DNA from: JAXGXJ01 sp963829545
GTDB taxonomy: Bacteria > Actinomycetota > Thermoleophilia > RBG-16-64-13
Length of the DNA: 64,000 bases
Assembly (NCBI GenBank): GCA_963829545.1
Contig: CAWHIX010000002.1
Location: forward strand, 37,514-101,513
Direction: 5' to 3'
Each line of letters opens with the position of its first letter. Position 1 is the stretch's first letter. The position numbers were made by a program, and so were the translations under genes. The notes beneath the pieces are model-generated. The model did no database searches, was not told the origin of the DNA, and saw only the letters and a program-made list of their open reading frames with translations. Below, piece after piece: positions 46,681 to 55,287 of this stretch.

Positions 46681-48126
46681 GTGTTCAGAGATCTTCGGAG
46701 CTTCCTCGACCTACTCGAGCGCGAGGGTCAACTCGTCCACTACAGCGACGAGTTGTCGCCCGAACCCGACGTGCGGGCCCTCATGCGGGGAGCGGCCGAC
46801 ATGGGGCCCACCGGTCCGGCCGTCATGCTCCACAGCATCCGAGGCTACCGAGGCAAGCGACTGGTCGTGAACGTGCACGGCTCGTGGGCAAACCACGCGC
46901 TGATGCTCGGCATGCCGAAGACGGCCGGACTCAAGGAGCAGTTCTACGAGATCGACCGGCGCTGGGACGCGTACCCGGGCGAACTGATATGGGTGGATGA
47001 TCCTGCGTGCCGGCAGGTCGTGCTCGAGCGACACTTCAATCTGCTGGAGTTGCTCCCGCTCTGCAAGATCAACGAGCACGACGGGGGCTTCTATCTCTCC
47101 AAGGCATCGGTGGTCTCCAACGATCCCGACCGTCCCGGTGACCTCGACACCGAGAACGTGGGCATCTACCGCTTGCAGGTGCTCGACCAGGACACCCTGG
47201 CCATGCAGGCCCTCCCGTTCCACGACATCGCCGCCCATATCCGCAAGGCCGAGAAACAAGGTCAGCCGCTTCCGGTCGCGGTCTGTCTCGGAGTGGATCC
47301 GATGCTCAGCCTCATGGCGAGCACCCCGTTGCAGTACGACCAATCGGAGTACAAGTACAGCGCGGCGCTGAGGGGCACGCCCCTCGAACTGGGCAAGACC
47401 TACGACGGCAAGCTCGACGTTCCGGCAGGGGCAGAGTTCGTGCTGGAGGGCGAAGTGGTGCCAGGGGTTCGGGTGCCGGAGGGTCCGTTCGGGGAGTTCA
47501 CCGGGGGGTACTCGGGCGCTCGGCGCCAGGTGATGATCAGGGTGAAGCGGGTGACCCACCGGGCCGATCCGATCCTGGAGAACCTCTACATCGGCCGTTC
47601 GTGGAGCGAGTGCGACACCCTGCTCGGTCTCCCCACCTGCATCCCCATCTATCGGCAGATCAAGGAGACGATGCCCGAGGTGACGGCGGTCAACGCCCTC
47701 TACCAGCATGGTCTGACGACTATCATCGCCACCAGCAGCCGGTTCGGCGGGTACGCGAAATCGATGGCCTTCCGCGCCGCCTCCACGCCTCACGGCATCG
47801 CCAATATCAAGAACATCATCCTGGTCGACGGCGACGTCGATCCATTCGACCTGAACCAGGTCATGTGGGCCATGTCGACACGCATCCGGGGAGCGCAGGA
47901 CGTGCTCGTCGTCCCCGGCACCCCCGGCCATCCGCTCGACCCAGGTTCGATGCCGGCCGGCATGGGCTGCAAGGTGATCATCGACTGCACCACCCCCGTG
48001 TTTCCGGAGCCCACGATGCGAGACGTGAGAACCGTGGACGCCATCGAAGGAGCGGCCCACTTCCAGAGGCTTTTGGCGGACCTGCAGTCGGATCTATGCC
48101 AAAAGAACGGCGGGGTCGGCGAATGA
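46681..48126 (+). CDS. vdcC: UbiD-family decarboxylase (VdcC-like)
   Basis: Prenyl-FMN-dependent reversible (de)carboxylase, 481 residues from GTG 46681 with AGGAGAG upstream. UbiD signatures: FRDLRSFLDLLEREGQLVH at the N-terminus, the prFMN site region PEGPFGEFTGGYSGARR (Arg and Glu of the catalytic triad), and NALYQHGLTTIIATSS. The immediately following gene is the small D subunit of non-oxidative hydroxyarylic-acid decarboxylases, so vanillate/4-hydroxybenzoate-type substrates are likely. The prFMN-making VdcB/UbiX is not adjacent. The pair sits between tRNA-Leu fragments 1 and 2. Confidence 0.9.
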   Translation: MFRDLRSFLDLLEREGQLVHYSDELSPEPDVRALMRGAADMGPTGPAVMLHSIRGYRGKRLVVNVHGSWANHALMLGMPKTAGLKEQFYEIDRRWDAYPGELIWVDDPACRQVVLERHFNLLELLPLCKINEHDGGFYLSKASVVSNDPDRPGDLDTENVGIYRLQVLDQDTLAMQALPFHDIAAHIRKAEKQGQPLPVAVCLGVDPMLSLMASTPLQYDQSEYKYSAALRGTPLELGKTYDGKLDVPAGAEFVLEGEVVPGVRVPEGPFGEFTGGYSGARRQVMIRVKRVTHRADPILENLYIGRSWSECDTLLGLPTCIPIYRQIKETMPEVTAVNALYQHGLTTIIATSSRFGGYAKSMAFRAASTPHGIANIKNIILVDGDVDPFDLNQVMWAMSTRIRGAQDVLVVPGTPGHPLDPGSMPAGMGCKVIIDCTTPVFPEPTMRDVRTVDAIEGAAHFQRLLADLQSDLCQKNGGVGE

Positions 48127-48344
48127 AATGCGTGCGGTGCATCGACGGCGATGTAGAAGTCGTGGCCAGGGCTCCCGACGGCAGCGGCGCCTGGGAGATC
48201 TACCGTTGCACCCGCTGCAACTACGGCTGGAGAAGCAGCGAGCCGCAAAACGTCACCGACCCCGCCAGACGTGACCCGTTCTTCCAGTTGAATAAGACCG
48301 ACCTCGCCACGCTGCTGAGTCCGTTGCCCCTGCCGCTGCCCTGA
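48123..48344 (+). CDS. vdcD: non-oxidative hydroxyarylic acid decarboxylase subunit D
   Basis: 73 residues with two CxxC knuckles (CVRC, CTRC), WEIYRCTRCNYGWRSSEPQ, and FQLNKTDLATL, all typical of VdcD/BsdD. It is a small zinc-ribbon accessory subunit for the UbiD-type C subunit. The ATG overlaps the vdcC stop (ATGA), so the two are translated together. Confidence 0.9.
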   Translation: MKCVRCIDGDVEVVARAPDGSGAWEIYRCTRCNYGWRSSEPQNVTDPARRDPFFQLNKTDLATLLSPLPLPLP

Positions 48345-48420
48345 CCTGAGCGGGCGAAGCCCCGGAACGCGGCGCGGCATCCCCTGAAGACAGCGTACGT
48401 GGAGCCTGCTAATCGCTATA

Positions 48421-48471
48421 TGCCGGAGGCGGGACTCGAACCCGCATGGGCTTAGCCCTACGGTGTTTAAG
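48421..48471 (-). repeat. tRNA-Leu(UAA) 3'-half fragment 2 (attachment-site remnant)
   Basis: 51 bp from the anticodon loop (CTTAAAC, anticodon TAA) through the T-arm to the acceptor end. Two mismatches to fragment 3. The required 5' acceptor/D-arm half is absent upstream, so this is not a functional tRNA. Confidence 0.8.
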
Positions 48472-48589
48472 ACACAGGCCACCCCTGACGCGCTCTGTCG
48501 GCTCTTGTCGGATTCGTGGCCTATGCAGGGACTTTTTCGACCCCCTGCGGGTCCACCTGCTGCGTCCTGACACCCTCTGACGGATGGTT

Positions 48590-48609
48590 GCCTAGCAAAC
48601 GCCTAGCAA
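48590..48609 (+). repeat. pair of GCCTAGCAA direct repeats, 11-bp period
   Basis: GCCTAGCAA at 48590-48598 and 48601-48609, one helical turn apart and about 120 bp from the tRNA-Leu core. This is the placement expected of integrase arm-type sites. Confidence 0.45.
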
Positions 48610-48626
48610 GATCGACCAGAAACGAA

Positions 48627-48664
48627 GCCCCCGGCGGCCAAGCTTGGTAGCTACCGGCGGGGGC
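48627..48664 (+). repeat. stem-loop element, copy b
   Basis: GCCCCC...GGGGGC outer stem enclosing GGCCAAGCTTGGTAGCTACC. One of eight related intergenic copies (a-h). It follows the SLH gene stop and may serve as its terminator. Confidence 0.6.
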
Positions 48665-48716
48665 CTGCCCTCGCGTTAGGCGTGGTCACGGGGCGGGGGC
48701 CACAAGACCCTGGTTG

Positions 48717-50672
48717 TCAGAGCGTGAACCAGGTCAGCAGCATGTAGTTCCACATGAACTGAGCCACCTCCGCCCGAGAGGCGGCGTGTTCCGGATTCCA
48801 GCCGGACTCCAGACCTTCGATGTTGTCAAGCAGCAAGTTGTACTCGGCGAGGCGCAGGTTCTCACCGTGCCACTGGTTGCCGTAGTACTTCGAAAGCTGC
48901 CCTTCCCATCCGATCGGGGGCTCGGCCAGCGCGTCGGGATCCAGGTTCTTCGCGGCGCGCACCAGCATGGTGATCACGTGGAATCGCGTGAGCGGATCCC
49001 AGGGGCCGTACGTTGTCGGCGTCGTGCCCTGGGTGATGTCGTATCTGTAGATGGTAGCGACGTACTCGTGCGGATAGCGGGTGGTTGCGTCCTGCGCCCC
49101 CAGGTCTTTGAACGGGCTGTAGGCGCCCTCGGCCTCGACGGGCTTGCGCAACGCGCCGACGATCATCTTGGCGAACTGCGCCCGGTTCACGCTCTCGGCC
49201 GGGTCGTAGTAACGGAGGCCGCGCTCGATACGTCGCCCATCGACGACAGCTTCCCAGAAGAGGTTCTCTACCGCCTCGCGGTAGTGGTGATCGACGCCCA
49301 CGTCGGCAAATGGCCGCACGACGCTGAGCGGCGGGTTCACCGTGGCTAGATGGATAGTGCTACGGCCCTCACTCGCCCAGGCCACGTTGCCTACTCCCAA
49401 GGCGAGGTCGGGACCGAGCAAGCGTCCTGTCTTGGCCAAGGCGTTTCCTTGGCTCGGGCTGCTCAACTGCACCGTCTCGGCCTCGGCGAAGGCGCAGGCG
49501 TAGACCTCGCCCGCTTCCCCGAGCTTTGCCTGGCCTTGCCAGGCGACAACTGTATCGCCCAGACGGGCGTCGGTGCAGTAGGCGGTGGTCCCAAACACGG
49601 TATCGACCACGCCGAACTTCCGGACGTGAACCTCGGTGCCGCCACCACTCGTCGCCTCGATCCAGACAGCGCGCTGATCGTCGACCGCCCAGGGTTCTGG
49701 AGAGGCGAAGTAGGCGGTGACCCCCGGCTCCGAGATGATGTCGTAGTAGCTAGCTCCGGACGACATCTCATACATGCACATGCGGTTGACGCTCGGGCTT
49801 CCGCCGTACTGGTTCCAGACCACCCGGCCGTTGTGCACCTGTGGCGAAGCGTCGACGAAGTCGGTGCCTATGCGCAGCCAGGCGCTGGGGTCCGATGGTG
49901 GCTTTCTCAGGTCGTACACGACCACATCCATGTCGAACTGGCCGGGCTCGGCCCCGGGGAGGTATCCGCGCCAAGCCACGTACGGCGGGTCGATGCTGAG
50001 GTAGTCGCTGTCGCCGTCCCAGTATGGCGCGCTGCCCTGCTGTTCCCAAATGCTGGTGATTCGCGTGGTGGTGCCGCTCGAGATCCGGTAGACGTAGATG
50101 TCCATGTCGGCATTGACGCCACCCCGGTAGACCACGTAGTCGCCGGATACACGCGGGGTGATGTTCAGCTTGGAGTTGGTTATCTGCCGGGTGGAAGCAG
50201 AGAGTGTGTCGTAGAGGAAGACGTTGTGGCTCTCACCCATCTTCCTGGAGTACACGATCCAGTTTCCGTCCATCTGTAGCTGCAGGAGGCTGCGGCTGAG
50301 GGATTCCTGAGTCACCCGCCGGGAACGACCGGCGGCGATGTCGTAGTAGTAGATGTCGCGGTCATCGTCGGTACCAGCCGTGTAGAGGACATAGCGGGAG
50401 TTGACCTGCTGCACCGCTAGCCCGGCCAGTCCCGGGGCTATCTCGATCTGGCGCCAGCTGCCGGAGGCTTGGAGCGAAACAGAAGGCGAGGACGATGCCT
50501 GGTCGTAGCCGCCGTTGTCGGCCTCCTCAACCGTCGTCCAGCCGTTGGCGGCGAATGCCGGCACGGGACAACAGAGGAGGGAAGGAAGCAGGAGAGCGAG
50601 TGCGAGAACGAGGGAGACGGTCAATCGCACAACACCGGAGACACGCATCGTCGCGGGGCGGCTGTTGGACAT
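48717..50672 (-). CDS. secreted beta-propeller protein with C-terminal SLH domains
   Basis: 651 residues from ATG 50672 (GAGGTGAGGG upstream). Signal peptide 1-42 ending PVPAFAANG, then TolB-like beta-propeller repeats (about 60-450; RDIYYYDIAAGRSRRVTQ, HNVFLYDTLSASTRQITN, MDIYVYRISSGTTTRI), then SLH repeats (~470-651; PFADVGVDHHYREAVENLF, YYDPAESVNRAQFAKMIVG). A wall-anchored surface protein. Same architecture family as the broken PKD gene at 59.6-62.1 kb, which has the propeller without SLH. Confidence 0.85.
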   Translation of the reverse strand: MSNSRPATMRVSGVVRLTVSLVLALALLLPSLLCCPVPAFAANGWTTVEEADNGGYDQASSSPSVSLQASGSWRQIEIAPGLAGLAVQQVNSRYVLYTAGTDDDRDIYYYDIAAGRSRRVTQESLSRSLLQLQMDGNWIVYSRKMGESHNVFLYDTLSASTRQITNSKLNITPRVSGDYVVYRGGVNADMDIYVYRISSGTTTRITSIWEQQGSAPYWDGDSDYLSIDPPYVAWRGYLPGAEPGQFDMDVVVYDLRKPPSDPSAWLRIGTDFVDASPQVHNGRVVWNQYGGSPSVNRMCMYEMSSGASYYDIISEPGVTAYFASPEPWAVDDQRAVWIEATSGGGTEVHVRKFGVVDTVFGTTAYCTDARLGDTVVAWQGQAKLGEAGEVYACAFAEAETVQLSSPSQGNALAKTGRLLGPDLALGVGNVAWASEGRSTIHLATVNPPLSVVRPFADVGVDHHYREAVENLFWEAVVDGRRIERGLRYYDPAESVNRAQFAKMIVGALRKPVEAEGAYSPFKDLGAQDATTRYPHEYVATIYRYDITQGTTPTTYGPWDPLTRFHVITMLVRAAKNLDPDALAEPPIGWEGQLSKYYGNQWHGENLRLAEYNLLLDNIEGLESGWNPEHAASRAEVAQFMWNYMLLTWFTL

Positions 50673-50698
50673 GGCGACCCTCACCTCGTTATCGCTTG

Positions 50699-50728
50699 AT
50701 GCCGGAGACGGGAAATCGAATCCGCGCA
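50699..50728 (-). repeat. degenerate tRNA 3'-end-like sequence
   Basis: ATGCCGGAGACGGGAAATCG on the plus strand parallels the acceptor/T-arm portion of the tRNA-Leu remnants (ATGCCGGAGGCGGGACTCGA) with mismatches. Possible fourth, older insertion boundary. Confidence 0.4.
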
Positions 50729-50749
50729 GATAGCGGTGCAAATCTTGCC

Positions 50750-52420
50750 TCAGCGGACCGGTAGCAGGTTGGCACTTCCTTCGTAGCCGCCCGCCTGGGC
50801 GTAGCCGTACACGGGCCCCGTGTCAGCCGGCAGAAGGAAGTCGGTGAACGCCGCATTCAGCCACTCGGGCACCGCGGCTTCGATCGAAGCTTGTATCTTT
50901 GCTCGGTCGCTCGTCGTATCAATGACCAGGTTCTGAATCTGATAGTCCGTCATCTTCTGCTGTATGCGCAGCGTTCGTCCCTCCTCGGTGGTTTCTATGC
51001 CTCCCCCGATCTGCACACCGAAGTACGCATCGGCGCTGAAGGTGCCCGTCTGAGTCTGACCTTCCCACACGGTGCCGTCGACGTGCCACCCGCCTGGACC
51101 GTTTCCGCTCAGAGAAGCGCTGGTATCGGCGGTCACCTCCACATTCCAGGCGATATTCATCTCTCTCAAGGATTCGATGTCGGAACGGCGCATGGTCACC
51201 TCGAGCTTCCAAGCGGTCGCCGGTGCGAGCGTGCTGGGGACCTGAGTGGTGGCGGTCGAGGAAGACGTGCTCGACGCCGAGCCACCCGGGGGCTTCCCGT
51301 CGGAGGCCCCCGCGGTCCCTGCCGGGCGGCCAAAGGGCTGCCCGGTGTTGATGTCGATGACGGTGAAGTCGTTGATGATGACGGTGGTCTGCTGGATGAT
51401 GATGATGGTTCCGGGGTTGAAGCCCGTCCACTTCGGTCCCGTGTAGACAGGAGGCCTGCGAGAGGCCAGGGGCGGGGTGAGCGGGTTGCCGCACTCACAG
51501 CGTTTGCGCGGGACCCCGTAGCGGTCGACTAGGACCATCTGCCCGGCCTGCAGCACCGACTGCCGCGGAGTCGGGTGGCCATCGCGATAGCCGTAGTTGG
51601 TAACACGGGTGTCGCGTGTAAGCAGTAGGGGGGTGAGTTCCGCGAAATAGTCCCGCAGTTGGTCTGGTCGTACCTGGGTGCCCCCGCTCCAGCGCAGCGT
51701 GGGGTCGCTGTTGAGGGCTTCGCAGAACGCGGCCGCCTTGAGAGGGTTCTGCTCCAAGAACAGCAACTCACTTTCCTTGTCGGCGATCACCTTGCTCTTC
51801 GATCCGCCATAGAGCGCGGGGGTGTCTCCCGCGTAGGAGGCAAGCACAACAGCCCCACTTGCCACGGTAGGCGTCGAAGTCGCGGGGTTGGTGGTGGAGG
51901 TCACCGGAGGCAAGGTCAGGGCTGGACTGGGGATGCTCAAGCTGGTGCTCGGCGTGGCGCTGACGAACCGCTCTTCGGTGAAGGAGCCGGGACCGGCCAC
52001 GCCGGCCGCCTCCAAGAAGATCTCCCCTTCCTGTTGAGTGAAGGCCAGGGCTTCGAGGTCGTGGTGGTCCTCTTGGTAGCGGAAGCCGAAATAGGCACCG
52101 AGACCGGCGCCGACGAGAAGCACAGCGATCAAGGGCAGGAGCCAGAGAAGAAGCCGGGAGCGTCGGTGCCCGGCCGGCTCACTTGGGGAGGGAGCGGGAG
52201 GCTGGTGGGCGGCGACAGGAGGGGCAGTGAGGAGTCCGGGGATCTCGGCCGCCGGGTGCCAGGTAGTCGATCCCTCGCTGCGGACCAAGTCTTCGGGGAC
52301 GAGGAACCCGCTGCGGGCGTAGGAGACGAGTTGTTCCCAGGACACAGGACCGGACTGTTGCCCCGGAGGCCCGTCCAGCTTGGAGTAGTACCAACCGGGA
52401 TCCATCGGATCGGCACTCAT
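50750..52420 (-). CDS. GYF_2-domain membrane protein, paralogue 1
   Basis: 556 residues. N-terminal GYF_2/DUF4339 domain (WYYSKLDGPPGQQSGPVSWE, residues 9-28, to ~65), proline linker, one TM helix (~90-112), then a ~290-residue extracytoplasmic region. The first ~395 residues appear identical to paralogue 2. The unique C-terminus (~400-556) has a Ser/Thr linker and a domain with WKLEVTMRRSDIESLREMN and a GTFSADAYFGVQIGGGIETT stretch. ATG 52420 behind GGGGGG. Function unknown; type II topology suggests a surface display or sensing role. Confidence 0.75.
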   Translation of the reverse strand: MSADPMDPGWYYSKLDGPPGQQSGPVSWEQLVSYARSGFLVPEDLVRSEGSTTWHPAAEIPGLLTAPPVAAHQPPAPSPSEPAGHRRSRLLLWLLPLIAVLLVGAGLGAYFGFRYQEDHHDLEALAFTQQEGEIFLEAAGVAGPGSFTEERFVSATPSTSLSIPSPALTLPPVTSTTNPATSTPTVASGAVVLASYAGDTPALYGGSKSKVIADKESELLFLEQNPLKAAAFCEALNSDPTLRWSGGTQVRPDQLRDYFAELTPLLLTRDTRVTNYGYRDGHPTPRQSVLQAGQMVLVDRYGVPRKRCECGNPLTPPLASRRPPVYTGPKWTGFNPGTIIIIQQTTVIINDFTVIDINTGQPFGRPAGTAGASDGKPPGGSASSTSSSTATTQVPSTLAPATAWKLEVTMRRSDIESLREMNIAWNVEVTADTSASLSGNGPGGWHVDGTVWEGQTQTGTFSADAYFGVQIGGGIETTEEGRTLRIQQKMTDYQIQNLVIDTTSDRAKIQASIEAAVPEWLNAAFTDFLLPADTGPVYGYAQAGGYEGSANLLPVR

Positions 52421-52477
52421 GGTCCCCCCCGTACGTGTATCGCGAGTGATGCGCTCACCGCTCGGAGTACTCTCAGC
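51275..52477. repeat. 1,203-bp direct duplication, copy 1
   Basis: Appears identical to 53052-54254 (offset 1,777 bp) in every part I compared. Covers the promoter-proximal region and the first ~395 codons of GYF paralogue 1. Confidence 0.9.
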
Positions 52478-52505
52478 GGAGCGCGACGCGATAAGGGAGA
52501 GTGAC

Positions 52506-54197
52506 TCAGGGAGTAGGATCGACTGATGGTTCTACGCTCCGTTCGTCCACGGTTAGCAGCGTCACTGTGATGTTGCAGTCACCAGGGTGAGTGCCGGAGT
52601 ACTCGTCGAGATACACACTGTAAGTCTCTCCCTCCACGATCGTCACAGTCTCTGTCTTCTCGAAGGGTATATCCAGGTGCCAATGGTAGACCTCGATCGT
52701 GATGGGCCCCCTGAGTTCGACCATGTCATCGCGATGCCACATTTCGAGCTTGTTTCCCTCCATGCGGTCGACATTGTTCTTGGCAACCACATACGTATTG
52801 ATGTCGAATCGACCTGCATCCTCGGTCGTCGGAGGCGCCTGCTGAATCGGGTTCGCGGTAGGCGCGGTTGTCGCCAGTGAGGTCGGAGTAACTGTGGCTG
52901 TGGTCTGACTCGAAGGGATCTCCCCAGTCCCCCAGTTCATGCCCATGCTGGCAGTGGTTTGAGTAGTGGACGGGATCTCCCCGGTGCCCCAGTTCATGCC
53001 CATGCTGGCTGTGGTGTTGACTTCGGCCGGTCCCGTTCCGGACGTCTGGCCCGCCGAGCCACCCGGGGGCTTCCCGTCGGAGGCCCCCGCGGTCCCTGCC
53101 GGGCGGCCAAAGGGCTGCCCGGTGTTGATGTCGATGACGGTGAAGTCGTTGATGATGACGGTGGTCTGCTGGATGATGATGATGGTTCCGGGGTTGAAGC
53201 CCGTCCACTTCGGTCCCGTGTAGACAGGAGGCCTGCGAGAGGCCAGGGGCGGGGTGAGCGGGTTGCCGCACTCACAGCGTTTGCGCGGGACCCCGTAGCG
53301 GTCGACTAGGACCATCTGCCCGGCCTGCAGCACCGACTGCCGCGGAGTCGGGTGGCCATCGCGATAGCCGTAGTTGGTAACACGGGTGTCGCGTGTAAGC
53401 AGTAGGGGGGTGAGTTCCGCGAAATAGTCCCGCAGTTGGTCTGGTCGTACCTGGGTGCCCCCGCTCCAGCGCAGCGTGGGGTCGCTGTTGAGGGCTTCGC
53501 AGAACGCGGCCGCCTTGAGAGGGTTCTGCTCCAAGAACAGCAACTCACTTTCCTTGTCGGCGATCACCTTGCTCTTCGATCCGCCATAGAGCGCGGGGGT
53601 GTCTCCCGCGTAGGAGGCAAGCACAACAGCCCCACTTGCCACGGTAGGCGTCGAAGTCGCGGGGTTGGTGGTGGAGGTCACCGGAGGCAAGGTCAGGGCT
53701 GGACTGGGGATGCTCAAGCTGGTGCTCGGCGTGGCGCTGACGAACCGCTCTTCGGTGAAGGAGCCGGGACCGGCCACGCCGGCCGCCTCCAAGAAGATCT
53801 CCCCTTCCTGTTGAGTGAAGGCCAGGGCTTCGAGGTCGTGGTGGTCCTCTTGGTAGCGGAAGCCGAAATAGGCACCGAGACCGGCGCCGACGAGAAGCAC
53901 AGCGATCAAGGGCAGGAGCCAGAGAAGAAGCCGGGAGCGTCGGTGCCCGGCCGGCTCACTTGGGGAGGGAGCGGGAGGCTGGTGGGCGGCGACAGGAGGG
54001 GCAGTGAGGAGTCCGGGGATCTCGGCCGCCGGGTGCCAGGTAGTCGATCCCTCGCTGCGGACCAAGTCTTCGGGGACGAGGAACCCGCTGCGGGCGTAGG
54101 AGACGAGTTGTTCCCAGGACACAGGACCGGACTGTTGCCCCGGAGGCCCGTCCAGCTTGGAGTAGTACCAACCGGGATCCATCGGATCGGCACTCAT
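52506..54197 (-). CDS. GYF_2-domain membrane protein, paralogue 2
   Basis: 563 residues. Same N-terminal GYF_2 domain, TM helix and stalk as paralogue 1 (apparently identical for ~395 residues). The C-terminus differs: two copies of TTASMGMNWGTGEIPS, a Thr/Pro linker, and a ~95-residue beta domain (FDINTYVVAKNNVDRME ... HPGDCNITVTLLTVDE). ATG 54197. The stop lies 28 bp from the upstream duplication end of paralogue 1, so the genes are head-to-tail. Recent duplication with C-terminal replacement is inferred. Confidence 0.75.
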   Translation of the reverse strand: MSADPMDPGWYYSKLDGPPGQQSGPVSWEQLVSYARSGFLVPEDLVRSEGSTTWHPAAEIPGLLTAPPVAAHQPPAPSPSEPAGHRRSRLLLWLLPLIAVLLVGAGLGAYFGFRYQEDHHDLEALAFTQQEGEIFLEAAGVAGPGSFTEERFVSATPSTSLSIPSPALTLPPVTSTTNPATSTPTVASGAVVLASYAGDTPALYGGSKSKVIADKESELLFLEQNPLKAAAFCEALNSDPTLRWSGGTQVRPDQLRDYFAELTPLLLTRDTRVTNYGYRDGHPTPRQSVLQAGQMVLVDRYGVPRKRCECGNPLTPPLASRRPPVYTGPKWTGFNPGTIIIIQQTTVIINDFTVIDINTGQPFGRPAGTAGASDGKPPGGSAGQTSGTGPAEVNTTASMGMNWGTGEIPSTTQTTASMGMNWGTGEIPSSQTTATVTPTSLATTAPTANPIQQAPPTTEDAGRFDINTYVVAKNNVDRMEGNKLEMWHRDDMVELRGPITIEVYHWHLDIPFEKTETVTIVEGETYSVYLDEYSGTHPGDCNITVTLLTVDERSVEPSVDPTP

Positions 54198-54254
54198 GGT
54201 CCCCCCCGTACGTGTATCGCGAGTGATGCGCTCACCGCTCGGAGTACTCTCAGC
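53052..54254. repeat. 1,203-bp direct duplication, copy 2
   Basis: Partner of 51275-52477. Identity breaks at 53051/51274 on one side and 54255/52478 on the other. Confidence 0.9.
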
Positions 54255-54423
54255 ATACAACAACAAGAGTGCATGCGCCGCAACGCGTGGCGATAGTCAC
54301 ACAAGCAGGATGGGCCAGGGGCAGGCCCGCGGGCGGGGAGAATTCAAACCTTCGCTGCCCTCGAGGGGTATGGCGGGGTCTACTCAGTGCACGCTTTCAG
54401 TAGTCGCTGCGAATACCCCCCAA

Positions 54424-54474
54424 TGCCGGAGGCGGGACTCGAACCCGCACGGGCATAGCCCTACGGTGTTTAAG
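54424..54474 (-). repeat. tRNA-Leu(UAA) 3'-half fragment 3 (attachment-site remnant)
   Basis: 51 bp, anticodon loop (ACTTAAAC) to acceptor end. Upstream sequence does not complete the anticodon stem or provide a D-arm. Differs from fragment 2 at two positions. Confidence 0.8.
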
Positions 54475-54652
54475 TCTCAACCCTGGCTTTTCTCTCGGTG
54501 TTTTCTCGTACTCAGTGGAGCGCCGTTGTGAGCAGGTTATCCCTGCAAACTGTCGTAAAGCGGACGGTCCTGCCATCCTCTCATTATCAGTCGCTATCAC
54601 TCGTTTTCGGGGGGCTCCATACATGGTCGTGCGGCACCCGTGCGGCAGCTGA

Positions 54653-54690
54653 GCCCCCAGCGGCCAAGCGTGAACGCTACCGATCGGGAC
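54653..54690 (+). repeat. stem-loop element, copy c
   Basis: GCCCCCAGCGGCCAAGC then GCTACCGATCGGG. Lies just beyond the terminator of the small secreted-protein gene at 54789. Confidence 0.6.
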
Positions 54691-54703
54691 AGAAGCCGCA
54701 CAC

Positions 54704-54735
54704 AAGAACGGAGGCCCCGTAGGACCTCCGTTCTT
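54704..54735. terminator. terminator hairpin after secreted protein A
   Basis: AAGAACGGAGG (54704-54714) pairs exactly with CCTCCGTTCTT (54725-54735), extended by GG/CC pairs. About 55 bp after the stop at 54789 on the minus strand. A closely similar hairpin is at 56753. Confidence 0.7.
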
Positions 54736-54788
54736 GCTGACTGTGGCCGCTGCCGCCTGATGACGCCTGCTGCCAGCTTGCCCCTCCG

Positions 54789-55286
54789 TCACTTCCACTT
54801 CAGTTCGCCCGTATAGACCGTGTAGTCACTACCGTCCTCGTGACCGAATCTGTCGTGGATGGTTATCTGCCCCTTCCCGCCCTCGAAAAGAGTCGATTTC
54901 CAGTGTTGCTTTCCTGCGAATACGTCCCCCGCATCAAATTTCCCGGAACCCGTCACCTTGGCGGACCACGCGACGAGTTTATCCCCGAGGTGCCCATCGA
55001 AGGTGGCCTCACCTCTGATGAAGTAGCGAGGCTGGCTGGCCCCGTACCACGTGGCAGTCAGAGTGTATTCTCCCACCAGGCCCCCATCCAGCGTCCAGGT
55101 GAGCCTCATTTTGATCGCCATGCCGTCTTCGTAAGGCACCATAGAGATGATGTCCTCACTAAGGAACGTAAGAGTCCCCTTGACGGCCGTTGCCGGAGCA
55201 GCAACGGCGAGTCCGGTGATGCCCAGCACCAGCACGACCACGAGCAAGACGAACGCGAACAGGAAGAGTGGTTTCTTGGCTTTCAT
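54789..55286 (-). CDS. small secreted protein A (MKAKKP signal peptide)
   Basis: 165 residues from ATG 55286. Signal peptide MKAKKPLFLFAFVLLVVVLV... cleaved near AVAAPA. The mature part is a beta-rich domain (MRLTWTLDGGLVGEYTLTAT, KVTGSGKFDAGDVFAGKQHW) of unknown function, possibly lipocalin-like. Its signal peptide and 5' leader match those of secreted protein B, while the mature domains differ. The leader contains a conserved structured RNA. Confidence 0.75.
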   Translation of the reverse strand: MKAKKPLFLFAFVLLVVVLVLGITGLAVAAPATAVKGTLTFLSEDIISMVPYEDGMAIKMRLTWTLDGGLVGEYTLTATWYGASQPRYFIRGEATFDGHLGDKLVAWSAKVTGSGKFDAGDVFAGKQHWKSTLFEGGKGQITIHDRFGHEDGSDYTVYTGELKWK

Positions 55287-55287
55287 G

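Noticed and set aside
46495..54474. tRNA-Leu fragments as functional or intron-containing tRNAs
   Set aside because: The 5' acceptor/D-arm half and intact anticodon stem are missing at all three, and no 5' half is seen within the expected intron distance.
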